Positions 33,739 through 42,591 are shown, counted from the stretch's first letter. The stretch: DNA of 64,000 nt from Dongia_B sp035539215 (GCA_035539215.1 DATLIX010000024.1:1-64000); one strand, 5' to 3'. The notes: generated by a model from the letters alone, not told the origin. Made by a program: numbers and translations.

Positions 33739-34371
33739 CTAGACCGGAATCGCTAGGATCAGCGTCAGCACGGCCAGGAAATGCAGCGAAATACCGGCGA
33801 ACACGAAACCGTGCCAGATCACATCGGCCCAGTGTCCGCGTGCGCGCCAATAGATGACGGCGCCACAGCTGAAGGCCACGCCGCCGGCGGCGAGCAGGCC
33901 AAACGCAAGGCCAGGTGTCTGACTGACGAGCACCGGGAGTGCCGAGAGAAAGAGCCAGCCGAATGCCAAATAAAACAGCACGAAGAATTGCTCGTGACGC
34001 TCGCGCAGCAGCAGCTTGAGGCCGATACCGACAGCCGCCATCGCCCAGACCCAGACCAGCAGTGAAATACCGAAGGGACCGGCGATACCGGAAATGACGA
34101 ACGGCGTATAAGTGCCGGCGATCAGCAGGAAGATCGCACTGTGATCAAGCAGCCGCAGGAGCTGCCGCAAGGGGCGATGCCGATTGATCCCGTAGAGCAG
34201 CGAACAGAGGCAGCTGACGAGAAGACTGATACTATAGGCCACACCCGACAGCGTCATCAGCGGCCGGTCCAGGCTGAGCGCCAATACCGCAAAGGTCGTC
34301 ACCGCGCCGATGCCAAAAGCCGACATCGCTTCCAGCAAGCGTCGATTGATGATCGCGGCCGATTGCTCCAT
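33739..34371 (-). CDS. haemolysin-III (PAQR) family membrane protein
   Basis: This 210-residue integral membrane protein has seven hydrophobic segments in the PAQR/haemolysin III order. The first (residues 15-35, FGIGAVTTFAVLALSL) is followed by the conserved S and H positions (SLLVSCLCSLLYGI, then LLRLLDHSAIFLLIAGTYTPF), and the last segment ends ISLHFLAVLTLILAIPV. The conserved DHSAIFLLIAGTYTP motif, GHWADVIWHG and the late histidine fit a zinc-binding hydrolase-like site suggested for the superfamily. Function in bacteria is not settled. It stands alone. Confidence 0.92.
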   Translation of the reverse strand: MEQSAAIINRRLLEAMSAFGIGAVTTFAVLALSLDRPLMTLSGVAYSISLLVSCLCSLLYGINRHRPLRQLLRLLDHSAIFLLIAGTYTPFVISGIAGPFGISLLVWVWAMAAVGIGLKLLLRERHEQFFVLFYLAFGWLFLSALPVLVSQTPGLAFGLLAAGGVAFSCGAVIYWRARGHWADVIWHGFVFAGISLHFLAVLTLILAIPV

Positions 34372-34431
34372 CCGCCCTCACTTCCGCATTCGCCCTGTCT
34401 CAAGCCTCTTGCAGATGACGCCTGTTGCGGA

Positions 34432-34515
34432 TTACGGCTGCCGCATGACATGCAGGGCAATGACGATAAGCAGCATCGCGATCGGTATCGTGATCGGCGG
34501 CGTGAAATATTTCAT
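34432..34515 (-). CDS. 27-residue hydrophobic small protein
   Basis: A short ORF on the minus strand begins MKYFTPPITIPIAML and ends ALHVMRQP, with a single hydrophobic stretch of about 17 residues preceded by two prolines. GGAAAG stands at a plausible distance before ATG at 34515. Small single-span proteins with this MKYxTPP start occur widely in alphaproteobacteria as I recall, but I cannot check it here. It lies between the haemolysin-III gene and the GTG-start gene at 34864, all on one strand. Confidence 0.45.
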   Translation of the reverse strand: MKYFTPPITIPIAMLLIVIALHVMRQP

Positions 34516-34624
34516 ACAGCGTCTTTCCTGCCGGCTCGTACCTGATCCGCAGATGGTCAGCGCGCCATGACACGGCGCGTGGCTGCGAAAGTGGGCGACT
34601 GGCTAAGCTGCGGACGCTCTCGCG

Positions 34625-34864
34625 TCACACCGCCTCGATTTCGCTTTCCCGCACGACCCGTTCATGGCCGTCCTTGACGCTCTGGACACGGTATTGGCGG
34701 TCATCGGTCTCGGTCGGCAGCAGGCGGACCACCTTATAAGTGCCGCGGACGTTCGTCGCGTATTTCATGCCGCCGGAAAAATGCACCGTCTGGCCGACTT
34801 TGTATTTGTGATAGGCCAAGACGCCGTCCTTTTCAGGCCTTGGTGCCACACGATTATTTTGCAC
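34625..34864 (-). CDS. conserved hypothetical small protein
   Basis: This 79-residue protein starts with GTG at 34864 after a clear AAGGAA ribosome site. Its composition is basic-to-neutral with beta-strand character (YKVGQTVHFSGG, then YKVVRLLP, then YRVQSVKDGHERVV). This resembles small SH3-like or translation-type beta-barrels. I recognise no named family. It may belong to one transcript with the genes at 34515 and 34371, but the gaps are large enough for separate promoters. Confidence 0.65.
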   Translation of the reverse strand: MQNNRVAPRPEKDGVLAYHKYKVGQTVHFSGGMKYATNVRGTYKVVRLLPTETDDRQYRVQSVKDGHERVVRESEIEAV

Positions 34865-35005
34865 TGTCTTATTCCTTTTTCCAGGCCACCTGCGGCATCG
34901 CCGCGGTTATGCGGCCGACCATGCCGAACCGTCGTCAAACCAAGTCATCACCAACACCCGGACGCTCCGGGGAACACACGCGAAAACGCCGTCGGGCGCT
35001 CAGCA

Positions 35006-35329
35006 TCAGCTGACGTCGTTATCGTTGCCGGTAGGCTGTACCCCAAGCAGGCGATCGAAATCGTCAAGCACGACCTTCATCAGAAAGCGGCGGCGCGGAT
35101 CCATCCCCTCGGGCGTCTGGCCGAAGAGATCGAGCAGGTAACGAACCTTCTCCGCAGCTTCCGCCCAGCTCCTGGCCGGTGTCGCCGTGAGGAAGTGCTC
35201 CAGTTCTTCTTGCCGCTCTTTCAGGGTCAGTTGATCCATCTCGACGTCCTTCCGGTTGCGACGGCGCTCCGTCTCCTGCTGGGCTGCCATGCCGCGATGC
35301 TTATCCAAATCCGTTGGCTCGTCCGTCAT
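35006..35329 (-). CDS. conserved hypothetical charged protein
   Basis: This 107-residue protein starts at ATG 35329 (MTDEPTDLDKHRGM). It is highly charged and predicted all-helical: residues 15-45 contain a heptad-like helix (ETERRRNRKDVEMDQLTLKERQEELEHFL), then AEAAEKVRYLLDLFGQTPEG and a C-terminal helix with FLMKVVLDDFDRL. I recognise no family. The longer frame back to 35413 lacks conserved residues. It could be a small regulator or adaptor; nothing more can be said. Confidence 0.6.
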   Translation of the reverse strand: MTDEPTDLDKHRGMAAQQETERRRNRKDVEMDQLTLKERQEELEHFLTATPARSWAEAAEKVRYLLDLFGQTPEGMDPRRRFLMKVVLDDFDRLLGVQPTGNDNDVS

Positions 35330-36163
35330 CGCTCCTGCCTCTCCCAGGCCGTACGCGCCTTCATCGTGACGACCCGGCTGATGGATATATGATGGACGTT
35401 GCCGGTATCGCACGCAGCATCGCCCAGATTCAGTATGATGAGGCGCTCAGTTGTCAGCCGCATCCGCGACGCGGAGGTCGATATACGAGACTGCCGATCT
35501 CACATGCAGCCCTCCGCACGCCCCACCGTCTGCATCGCGATACGATCCGCATGATCACCGGGACACGGCATCGGGGCGTGGCGCTGCCTGGTAAAGGGGT
35601 TCGTGACGAGCCGGTCCATCGGTCCGCAGGAGAGGCAGGTCAAAACGCCACGAGGCGAGACAGAGTTGGCAGGATGAGTGCGCCAGAACAACTCGCCGCA
35701 AATCTGCCTCGTCCGACAGCGGCGTATTGCGCAACAATTGTGCCAGCATCGCATGCCCGTCGCCGAGGTGCAATCGAATTCGAGACCAGGATCACTCGTC
35801 TTCCTTGCGCAGCGCCCCTGTTGCGGCACGCTGCCAGCAAGGGTCCGCGCAGGCCAGCGCAGCCGGCTGCAACGGTGCGGCATGGACAGGCCGATGGACG
35901 CGGCAGGAAGTGCGAGCCACGGAAACCGACAAATTCGTCCGCACGATCACAAAGTTGCGAGAGCACCCGACGTCCTCTTGCCCGCCACGACGAAGGCGGC
36001 TGGTATCGCATCGGCGATGCGCTGCCGGTGGGCTCTTGCCCGTCGCGAAGTGGCGTGATCGAATGACCGGCGAACCAGATCATTGCCAGCAAGATCACGG
36101 CGGCGGCATCGGTAAAATCGCTGCTCCGTCGGCAGTCAGCGTCAACAGAAAGGGAGCATTTCG
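35330..36163. other. intergenic region, 834 bases
   Basis: The longest gene-poor stretch of the window. Several open frames overlap one another in all directions but none has family motifs, a good ribosome site and normal amino-acid make-up together. A 20-codon stretch from 35392 (MDVAGIARSIAQIQYDEALS) weakly resembles the start of YjfB-type small proteins and then degenerates. The region looks like decayed or non-coding DNA. Confidence 0.4.
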
Positions 36164-36730
36164 ATGGCGCGATATCAGATTGGCGTTGTGGTCGGCAGCC
36201 TGCGCAAGGAATCGTTCAACCGCAAGCTTGCGCAGGGGCTGGCGAAGCTGGACCTGGCCTCGCTGGCACCGGCCGCATTCACCTTCAAGCATCTCGAGAT
36301 CGGCAACCTGCCGCTTTACAATCAGGATGATGACGGCCATCCGGCCGAAGCGGTTATCCGGCTGAAGGCAGAGATCGCCGCCTCGCAGGGCATTCTCTTC
36401 GTCACCCCCGAATATAATCGCTCGATCCCCGGCGTCCTTAAGAATGCCATCGACCATGCCTCGCGCCCTTATGGCCAGAACGCCTGGGCCGGCAAGCCCG
36501 CCGGCGTGATCGGCGTTTCCGTTGGCGCCGTCGGCACGGCCTTGGCGCAGCAGCACCTGCGCAACGTGCTCGCTTATCTCGACATGCCGGTTCTGGCCCA
36601 GCCTGAAGCCTTCATTCACAACAAGGAAGGCTTGTTCAATGCCGATGGCAGCATCGGCGACAGCAGCAAATCCTTCCTGCAGGGCTGGCTGGAGAAATAT
36701 CTGAAACTGGTGACGGAGCATGCAAAATAG
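36164..36730 (+). CDS. NADPH-dependent FMN reductase
   Basis: This 188-residue flavodoxin-fold protein has the start IGVVVGSLRKESFNRKLA (phosphate-binding loop GSLRKES near residues 11-17) and TPEYNRSIPGVLKNAID near residue 84, the FMN-binding signature of the ChrR/YieF/azoreductase group. Members reduce quinones, chromate or azo dyes with NAD(P)H. It follows a long gene-poor stretch and precedes a DUF899 gene by 41 bases, so the two are probably co-transcribed. GAAAGGGAG stands before the ATG. Confidence 0.93.
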   Translation: MARYQIGVVVGSLRKESFNRKLAQGLAKLDLASLAPAAFTFKHLEIGNLPLYNQDDDGHPAEAVIRLKAEIAASQGILFVTPEYNRSIPGVLKNAIDHASRPYGQNAWAGKPAGVIGVSVGAVGTALAQQHLRNVLAYLDMPVLAQPEAFIHNKEGLFNADGSIGDSSKSFLQGWLEKYLKLVTEHAK

Positions 36731-36771
36731 GCGGCATGCAGGAAATGAATCCATCAGCCGGAGGATGACAG

Positions 36772-37497
36772 ATGGCACAGGGTCACATGACAGCATCCAA
36801 CCCGCAACTGACGCCCGCCGGCGAGCTGGCGCAATACGGCTTCACCTATCCCAATGAGAGTGCCGAATACCGCCGCGCGCGCAAGGAACTGCTGGCGGCC
36901 GAGATCGAACTGCGCCGGCAGATCGAGCGCGTCGCCGAACAACGCCGCGCCTTGCCGGTCGGCGGCATCATTCCGGAAGACTATGCGCTGATCGGGGAGA
37001 CGGGCCCGGTGCGTTTCTCCGAACTCTTCGGCCGGCACGACACGCTGGTGGTCTATAGCTATATGTATGGACCGCAGCGCATGCGCCCCTGCCCCATGTG
37101 CACCTCGCTGCTCAGCGCCTGGGATGGCGAGGTGCCAGATATCGAGCAGCGCGTCGCCTTCGCCGTTTTCGCGAAGTCGCCGATCGAGCGGCTGGCGGCA
37201 TTCAAGAGGGAGCGCGGCTGGCGCTACCTGAAGCTCTATTCATCGGCCGGCAGCCATTTCAACCGCGACTACCATGCCGACGGCCCCAATGGCGAAGACG
37301 ACCCGGCGCTCAACGTCTTCACCCGCCGCAACGGCAAGATCCATCACTTCTGGGGTGCGGAGATGACCGGCAAGACCGCCGATCCCGGCCAGGACCCGCG
37401 CGGCGCCCCTGATTTGATGCCGATCTGGACCATTCTCGATCTGACGCCGGACGGACGCGGATCCGACTGGTATCCGAAGCTGAGCTACGGGACGTAG
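36772..37497 (+). CDS. DUF899 thioredoxin-like protein
   Basis: This 241-residue protein belongs to DUF899. It has an N-terminal helix (EYRRARKELLAAEIELRRQIERV), a thioredoxin-like strand TLVVYSYMYGP followed by CPMC near residues 105-108 in the redox-active position, and the family's typical WRYLKLYSSAGSHFNRDY segment. The C-terminal part contains the conserved FWGAEM and the closing PIWTILDLTPDGRG. The CPMC pair suggests disulfide chemistry, but no substrate is established for the family. It follows the FMN reductase gene and may start at residue 6 instead of residue 1. Confidence 0.88.
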   Translation: MAQGHMTASNPQLTPAGELAQYGFTYPNESAEYRRARKELLAAEIELRRQIERVAEQRRALPVGGIIPEDYALIGETGPVRFSELFGRHDTLVVYSYMYGPQRMRPCPMCTSLLSAWDGEVPDIEQRVAFAVFAKSPIERLAAFKRERGWRYLKLYSSAGSHFNRDYHADGPNGEDDPALNVFTRRNGKIHHFWGAEMTGKTADPGQDPRGAPDLMPIWTILDLTPDGRGSDWYPKLSYGT

Positions 37498-37533
37498 GCC
37501 GTCATCGCCTCATCGCGCGACGGCGATTGGCGG

Positions 37534-38064
37534 CTAGCTCACCTTGGCGCCCATCGGGGCAATCGGGATGATGTCGTCGGGCCAGACCTTGCCATTCCGG
37601 CCGACATGCTCGGCGGTCAGCAGCCGCGTGACGATGCCGTCCTTGTGCAAGGGCAGGACGATATATTCGACCTCGATGCGCCCGGCCCGGTCGATGGTCG
37701 GCCAGTCATATTCGCCGGCCAAGGGCGTGCAGGTCGAGGCGACATAAGCGAGGTTCTGCTCGATCTGCTCGACCGCATCCTCGGGCATTTCCAGTTCATG
37801 GAGAAAGCGTCCGGTAAAGTCGAAACCCGCCACGTCGACGCCATGCGTCCCGACCAGCCGGTATTGCACGCGGAACGGGCGCGCGAACACATCGGCGATG
37901 ATGATATAGCGCAAAGCCGCGGCCGGCAGGTCCAGCGGATCGAAATCCGTGATCGCGGGCGCCGGCCGGTCCCGCCGTATCGCCTGCCAGTAGTCAAAGA
38001 TGGCGCGGAGATGGGGCGATGAAATCTTTTCCCTGTCGGGGGAAAATACCCGAATCATTTTCAC
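37534..38064 (-). CDS. single-domain PAS protein (PAS_5 type)
   Basis: This 176-residue protein shows the same outline as the one at 25972: an N-terminal helix with FDYWQAIRRDRPAP, the strand IIADVFARPFRVQYRLVGT near residue 55, GRFLHELEMPEDA near 85 and a C-terminal strand pair IEVEYIVLPLHKDG. It has no output domain. Its ligand and partner are unknown. The gene converges on the DUF899 gene, 36 bases apart, and has an upstream region without a clear gene. Confidence 0.75.
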   Translation of the reverse strand: MKMIRVFSPDREKISSPHLRAIFDYWQAIRRDRPAPAITDFDPLDLPAAALRYIIIADVFARPFRVQYRLVGTHGVDVAGFDFTGRFLHELEMPEDAVEQIEQNLAYVASTCTPLAGEYDWPTIDRAGRIEVEYIVLPLHKDGIVTRLLTAEHVGRNGKVWPDDIIPIAPMGAKVS

Positions 38065-38562
38065 TGAATGCTCCGGAATCCGCGAAAACCGTTGTCGTCG
38101 CGGACAACGCTAAGGCGAAATAGAGAGCAAAGGCCAGCAAGAGTACTTGCTTATGCAAACGTGCATCCGCGGTGATGCGATCGTCAGTCTGATCCTGCCG
38201 GCGCACGACCGTAAGCGGCTTGCCCGTTATGCCATGCAGACACGCCGTTGCCGGCCTCCAAGCCGGCAGGTTGGCCGTGACATTCCCTCACGTCATGGCG
38301 GATTGACAATTAGGCGGCGTGCCGCTGGTGACTGCTTCGCATACGCTGATGTTCGAGAAAACGACGCGCCAGGAAGGCGCGCGAGCACGCAGTACCGGCA
38401 TCGATTGGGCCTCTCGGTTGAACCGAAGGTCGACATCGCCAACGCCGGACGGCGCGAATGGGAGGAAGCGGGCATGAGCGAGGGACCGGATGTCGACGGG
38501 CGGTAAGCCGGCGGGCAGTAAGCTGGCATCAGGGCAGCGGGCGGCGCTCCTGGAACTGACAT
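38065..38562. other. intergenic region, 498 bases
   Basis: The space upstream of both the PAS gene (minus) and the ABC importer (plus). No gene is supported. A minus-strand frame (37994-38206) encodes a signal-peptide-like stretch (KQVLLLAFALYFALALSA) and then runs into the PAS gene; I count it as uncertain. Confidence 0.4.
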
Positions 38563-39411
38563 ATGGCGGCGTATCCGATGCGGCGTGAGCGCCTCGACAC
38601 CGCCTTGCTGCTGTTGCCGGCGAGCCTGTTCCTGCTGGTCTGGTTCGTGGCGCCGCTCAGCCGCCTGCTGTCGCTGGCTTTCGTCAGCGACAACGGCGTC
38701 TTCGACAACTTCACGGTCCTCTTGAGCAGCAGCGTCTATCTGCAGGTCCTGGGCAACACCCTAATGCTGGCGGCGCTGGTGACGGTGATCACCCTGCTCC
38801 TGGCCTGGCCGGTCGCCTATGTGCTGACGCGGTTGAAGGGCCCGCTTTTCGTGCTGACGCTCTATGGCGTGCTGTTCCCGCTGTGGATCTCGGTGCTGGT
38901 CCGCACGTTTTCCTGGATGCTGCTGCTGGAACGCGGCGGGCCGGTCAACCGCCTGCTGATGGCGGCCGGCATCGTCGACCATCCGCTGGCCTTGCTGTTC
39001 AACGAGACCGGCGTCCTCATCGGCATGGTCCATGTGCTGCTGCCCTATGCCATCCTGCCGCTGTATTCGGCGATGAACCGCATCGATACCCGTCTGCTGA
39101 TGGCGAGTGACGGGCTTGGCGCCGGTGTCATGGATACCTTCCGCCGGGTCTACCTGCCGCTCTGCCTGCCGGGTCTCTTTGGCGGCGGCACCTTCGTGCT
39201 GCTGCTCTCGCTGGGCTTCTTCATCACGCCCGCCTTGCTGGGCGGGGCCAATTCCATGACCCTCTCCATGCTGATCTCCAGCTTCGTCACCGATCGCCTG
39301 GCCTGGTCGCTGGCGGCTGCGGGATCGATGGTACTGCTGGTCATCGTGCTGCTGCTGCTCGGTCTCACCATGCGCCTGCTGCCGATGGAAAAGGGGATGT
39401 TCGCCAAATGA
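38563..39411 (+). CDS. ABC transporter permease (PotB type)
   Basis: This 282-residue inner-membrane permease has six predicted transmembrane segments (the first at residues 13-32, LLLLPASLFLLVWFVAPL). The coupling loop near residue 180 (ASDGLGAGVMDTFRRVYLPLCLPG) is of the polyamine/Fe/opine type. It opens a four-gene operon: permease, permease, ATPase, binding protein. Its stop overlaps the next ATG by four bases (ATGA), implying coupled translation. The order with the binding protein last is unusual but known among PotABCD-like loci. Confidence 0.93.
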   Translation: MAAYPMRRERLDTALLLLPASLFLLVWFVAPLSRLLSLAFVSDNGVFDNFTVLLSSSVYLQVLGNTLMLAALVTVITLLLAWPVAYVLTRLKGPLFVLTLYGVLFPLWISVLVRTFSWMLLLERGGPVNRLLMAAGIVDHPLALLFNETGVLIGMVHVLLPYAILPLYSAMNRIDTRLLMASDGLGAGVMDTFRRVYLPLCLPGLFGGGTFVLLLSLGFFITPALLGGANSMTLSMLISSFVTDRLAWSLAAAGSMVLLVIVLLLLGLTMRLLPMEKGMFAK

Positions 39412-40304
39412 GCGGTCAAACGAGGCAGCAGCGCAAAAGCGAGCGCCAGTTGAGCGGCACGCCCATCGCCTGGCGCTGGGCCGCACAGGTCGGCGCCAAT
39501 CTGGTGCTCGCCTTCCTGGTGCTGCCGATCTTGGCCGTCATTCCGACCTCGTTCAACCAGGCAAGCTTCATCAGCCTGCCGCCGACCAGCTGGTCGCTGC
39601 GCTGGTACGGCAATTTCTTCGCCGATCCGGAATGGCGCAGCTCGCTCTGGGTCAGTCTGCAGGTCGCCGTCATGGCCACCGCCGCCGCCCTGGCGCTCGG
39701 CCTGCCGGCAGCCCTGGGCCTGCAGCGCGCGGGAGCTCTGCTGCGCCCGATCCTGACCGGCCTGTTCCTGGCGCCGATGATCGTGCCGGTCATCATCAGC
39801 GCCGTCGCGATCTATCGCACCGCCCTGGATGTCGGATTGAACGGTACCCGCATCGGCATGGCGCTCAGCCACGCGGCCCTGGCGCTGCCTTTCGTCGTCA
39901 TCAATATCGGCGTCTCGCTGCGGCATGTCGATCGCCGCTGGCAGCAGGCGGCGGCCGGACTGGGCGCCGGTTCATGGACGGTGTTCCGCAGCATCACCTT
40001 GCCGAATATCATTCCCGGCCTGGTCGGCGGCGGCGTCTTCGCCTTCATCACCTCCTTCGATGAGGTGGTGGTCGCCGTCTTCATGGCGGGCTATGGCGCC
40101 AAGACCCTGCCGGTGAAGATCTGGGAATCGATCCGGCTGGAATTCACGCCGGTCGTCGCCGTCGCCGCCAGTTTCATGATCCTGCTCGCGGCCCTGCTCT
40201 TCGCCCTCGCCCGCCTGATCGACGCCCGCCGGCGGCAGGTGGCCGGCAAAGCAGCCGCCAGCATCACCACCGAGACTATTACCGATCAGGGAGTACCGGC
40301 ATGA
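39408..40304 (+). CDS. ABC transporter permease (PotC type)
   Basis: This 298-residue permease has six predicted transmembrane segments. The coupling motif AAAGLGAGSWTVFRSITLPNIIPG is near residue 180 and the late segment FDEVVVAVFM near residue 220 is typical of PotC. It overlaps the genes on both sides by four bases (ATGA at each end). A charged N-terminal tail of about 25 residues precedes the first membrane segment. Together with the first permease it forms the membrane channel of the importer. Confidence 0.93.
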   Translation: MSGQTRQQRKSERQLSGTPIAWRWAAQVGANLVLAFLVLPILAVIPTSFNQASFISLPPTSWSLRWYGNFFADPEWRSSLWVSLQVAVMATAAALALGLPAALGLQRAGALLRPILTGLFLAPMIVPVIISAVAIYRTALDVGLNGTRIGMALSHAALALPFVVINIGVSLRHVDRRWQQAAAGLGAGSWTVFRSITLPNIIPGLVGGGVFAFITSFDEVVVAVFMAGYGAKTLPVKIWESIRLEFTPVVAVAASFMILLAALLFALARLIDARRRQVAGKAAASITTETITDQGVPA

Positions 40305-41380
40305 CGGGCAACGGCCTGCCCCTGCGCTTTCGTGGCGCCACCAAGCATTACGGCACGCAGATCGCGTTGCATCCGATCGATCTCGATGTCGAGGCCGGCG
40401 AGTTCCTGACCCTGCTGGGGCCGTCGGGTTCCGGCAAGACCACTTTGCTCAACCTGATCGCCGGCTATCTCGCGCCCAGCGCCGGGCAGCTTTTCATCGG
40501 CGACCGCGAGGTGACGAATCTGCCGGCCCGCCAGCGCAATATCGGCATGGTGTTCCAGAACTATGCGCTGTTTCCGCATATGACCGTCGCCGAGAATGTC
40601 GGCTATGGCCTCGCCGTGCGGCGCCGTCCCAAGGAGGAGATCAAGCGCCGGGTCGACGCCGCCCTGGCGATGGTGGAACTCGCCGGCTATGGCGACCGCG
40701 CCATCCAGCAGCTCTCCGGCGGCCAGCAGCAGCGCGTGGCGCTGGCCCGCGCTCTGGTGATCGAACCCGATGTGCTGCTGATGGACGAACCGCTGGGCGC
40801 GCTCGACCGCCAGCTGCGGCGCAATGTGCAGCTGGAGCTGCGGCGGCGCCATGAAGAGCGGCGGCGCACGACGCTCTATGTGACGCATGATCAGGAAGAG
40901 GCGCTGATCCTCTCCGACCGGGTGGCAGTGATGCGCGCCGGCCGCATCGAGCAGATCGGACCGGTGACCGAACTCTACCGCAACCCCGTCAACAGTTTCG
41001 TCGCCAGCTTCATCGGCGAATCCAATCTGCTGCCGGCGCGGCTCATTGCCCAGGACGGGATCCAGATGCGCATCGAGGTCGCCGCCCTGCGTCATACGCT
41101 GACGCTGCCGGTCACCGCGGCGCCGATGAAAATGGGCCTTGCCGATATGCCGCTGCAATTGCTGCTGCGGCCGGAACATCTGGTGCTGGACGATGCCGGG
41201 CCGCTGGCCGCCCGGGTCGAAGAGGCCGTCTATCTCGGCGAGCTGACGGCGTTGCGCCTGCGGCTCGAAAGCGGCGCCGATCTCTGGCTGCGCCGCCTCA
41301 CCGACCGACCGATCACGCGCGGCATGGAGTTGCGGGTGAATTGGCAGCCGGAGCATGTCCGGCTGGTGCCGCAATCATGA
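40301..41380 (+). CDS. ABC transporter ATP-binding protein (PotA type)
   Basis: This is a 359-residue ATPase with Walker A GPSGSGKTT near residues 39-47, Q-loop in VFQNYALFPH, signature LSGGQQQR near residue 137, Walker B VLLMDEPLGALD and the H-loop histidine in VTHDQEEA. A C-terminal TOBE domain (about residues 265-359) ends with RVNWQPEHVRLVPQS. The group imports polyamines, iron, thiamin or opines. The gene overlaps the PotC-type gene and precedes the binding protein by 30 bases. Confidence 0.94.
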   Translation: MTGNGLPLRFRGATKHYGTQIALHPIDLDVEAGEFLTLLGPSGSGKTTLLNLIAGYLAPSAGQLFIGDREVTNLPARQRNIGMVFQNYALFPHMTVAENVGYGLAVRRRPKEEIKRRVDAALAMVELAGYGDRAIQQLSGGQQQRVALARALVIEPDVLLMDEPLGALDRQLRRNVQLELRRRHEERRRTTLYVTHDQEEALILSDRVAVMRAGRIEQIGPVTELYRNPVNSFVASFIGESNLLPARLIAQDGIQMRIEVAALRHTLTLPVTAAPMKMGLADMPLQLLLRPEHLVLDDAGPLAARVEEAVYLGELTALRLRLESGADLWLRRLTDRPITRGMELRVNWQPEHVRLVPQS

Positions 41381-41410
41381 TTCATAATTAAGTCCTGGGA
41401 GGGAATAACC

Positions 41411-42472
41411 ATGAAACGTCGTACATTCGTCTTATCCGGATTGGGCTCGGTCGCCGCCTTGGGTGCGACCGCGGCCTTGCCGCGCTGGGCACGCGCCGAC
41501 AGCCGGCCTTTCACTTTCACATCCTGGGGCGGTGCCCTGTCGGCGGCCGAGAAATCCGCCTTCATGGATCCCTTCGCCGCGGCCAAGGGCATCACCATCA
41601 ACAACACCTCGCCGACCGAGACCGCCAAGATCATGGCCATGGTGCAGGCCAAGGCAGTGGAATGGGACCTGGTCGATGTCGGCGGCCGCACCGTCTGGCA
41701 GGGCGCCAAGGACGGCTTCCTGGAACAGCTCGATCTCGACAAGATCCCCAATGCCAAGGCGCTGCCGGCGGGGATGGTCGCGCCTTATGGCATCGCCACC
41801 TCGGCGGGTGCCACGATCTTCGGCTGGTCGACCAAGGCCTTTCCGGCCGATGCCGGGCCGCAATCCTGGGCCGATTTCTGGGACGTGAAGCGCTTTCCCG
41901 GGCCGCGTGGCCTCTACAAGCTGTTCTACTACAATTACGAGGCCGCCCTGCTGGCGGCCGGCGTCAAGCGCGAGGAGGTCTATCCGGTCACCGAGGAGAA
42001 GGCCAAGATGGCGCTCGCCAAGGTCAAGGAGCTGAAACCGAACGTCACCGTCTGGTGGGGTGCCGGCGCGCAGCCGCCGCAGCTGCTCTCGACCGGCGAA
42101 CTGGCGCTGTCCTCGGCCTGGAGCGGCCGCATGCTCGCCGCCGCTAAAGAGAACGCGCCGATCGGCTTTACTTACAAGGACGGCATCGCCTGGGCCAATT
42201 GGTGGGTGATCCCCAAGGGCTCGCCCTATCGCGACCTTGCCCATGAAGTGCTCAATTACGCACTGGGCGAAGAGCCGCAGAGCAGGCTCCTCGACCTCAA
42301 GACCTATGGCCCGGTGCTCGGCGCGGCGGCCGCCAAGGCCGATGCGGCAACACAGAAGATCCTCGTCATGTCACCCGACAACATCAAGGACATGCTGATC
42401 CTCAACGAGCAGGAATCCGACAACTATTCCCGCGCCTATGAGGAAGCGTGGAACCAGCTGATGCTGGGCTGA
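41411..42472 (+). CDS. ABC transporter substrate-binding protein (PotD/opine type)
   Basis: This 353-residue periplasmic binding protein has a signal peptide with a twin-arginine start (MKRRTFVLSG) and a cleavage site after WARA near residue 29. The mature protein begins with FTFTSWGGALSAAEK, the usual N-terminal strand and ligand loop of the PotD family. GGGAGGG lies upstream of ATG at 41411. It is the last gene of its operon and is followed by a strong terminator. The ligand could be a polyamine, a small amine or a related compound; the locus has no catabolic gene to tell. Confidence 0.93.
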   Translation: MKRRTFVLSGLGSVAALGATAALPRWARADSRPFTFTSWGGALSAAEKSAFMDPFAAAKGITINNTSPTETAKIMAMVQAKAVEWDLVDVGGRTVWQGAKDGFLEQLDLDKIPNAKALPAGMVAPYGIATSAGATIFGWSTKAFPADAGPQSWADFWDVKRFPGPRGLYKLFYYNYEAALLAAGVKREEVYPVTEEKAKMALAKVKELKPNVTVWWGAGAQPPQLLSTGELALSSAWSGRMLAAAKENAPIGFTYKDGIAWANWWVIPKGSPYRDLAHEVLNYALGEEPQSRLLDLKTYGPVLGAAAAKADAATQKILVMSPDNIKDMLILNEQESDNYSRAYEEAWNQLMLG

Positions 42473-42491
42473 CGCCTTTCCGCCTGTGAAG

Positions 42492-42527
42492 AAGGCCCGA
42501 CCTGTCGCGTGACGGGCCGGGCCTTTT
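42492..42527 (+). terminator. rho-independent terminator of the ABC importer operon
   Basis: AAGGCCCG pairs with CGGGCCTT, and an inner CCTGTC/GACGGG part extends the stem; TTTT follows directly. It begins about 20 bases after the last stop codon of the operon. Confidence 0.85.
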
Positions 42528-42591
42528 ACGTTGGTTGGCGATGAAGGGGTGCGGCAGCGCTATCGGTGACGCGGCGGCAATTTTAAAGCGC

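Noticed and set aside
35500..36365. Several 120-250-codon frames between the charged protein and the FMN reductase
   Set aside because: They overlap one another on both strands and none has a coherent motif or ribosome site.
38147..38506. 119-codon plus-strand frame upstream of the ABC importer
   Set aside because: Arg-rich composition with no hydrophobic core or known motif; no ribosome site.
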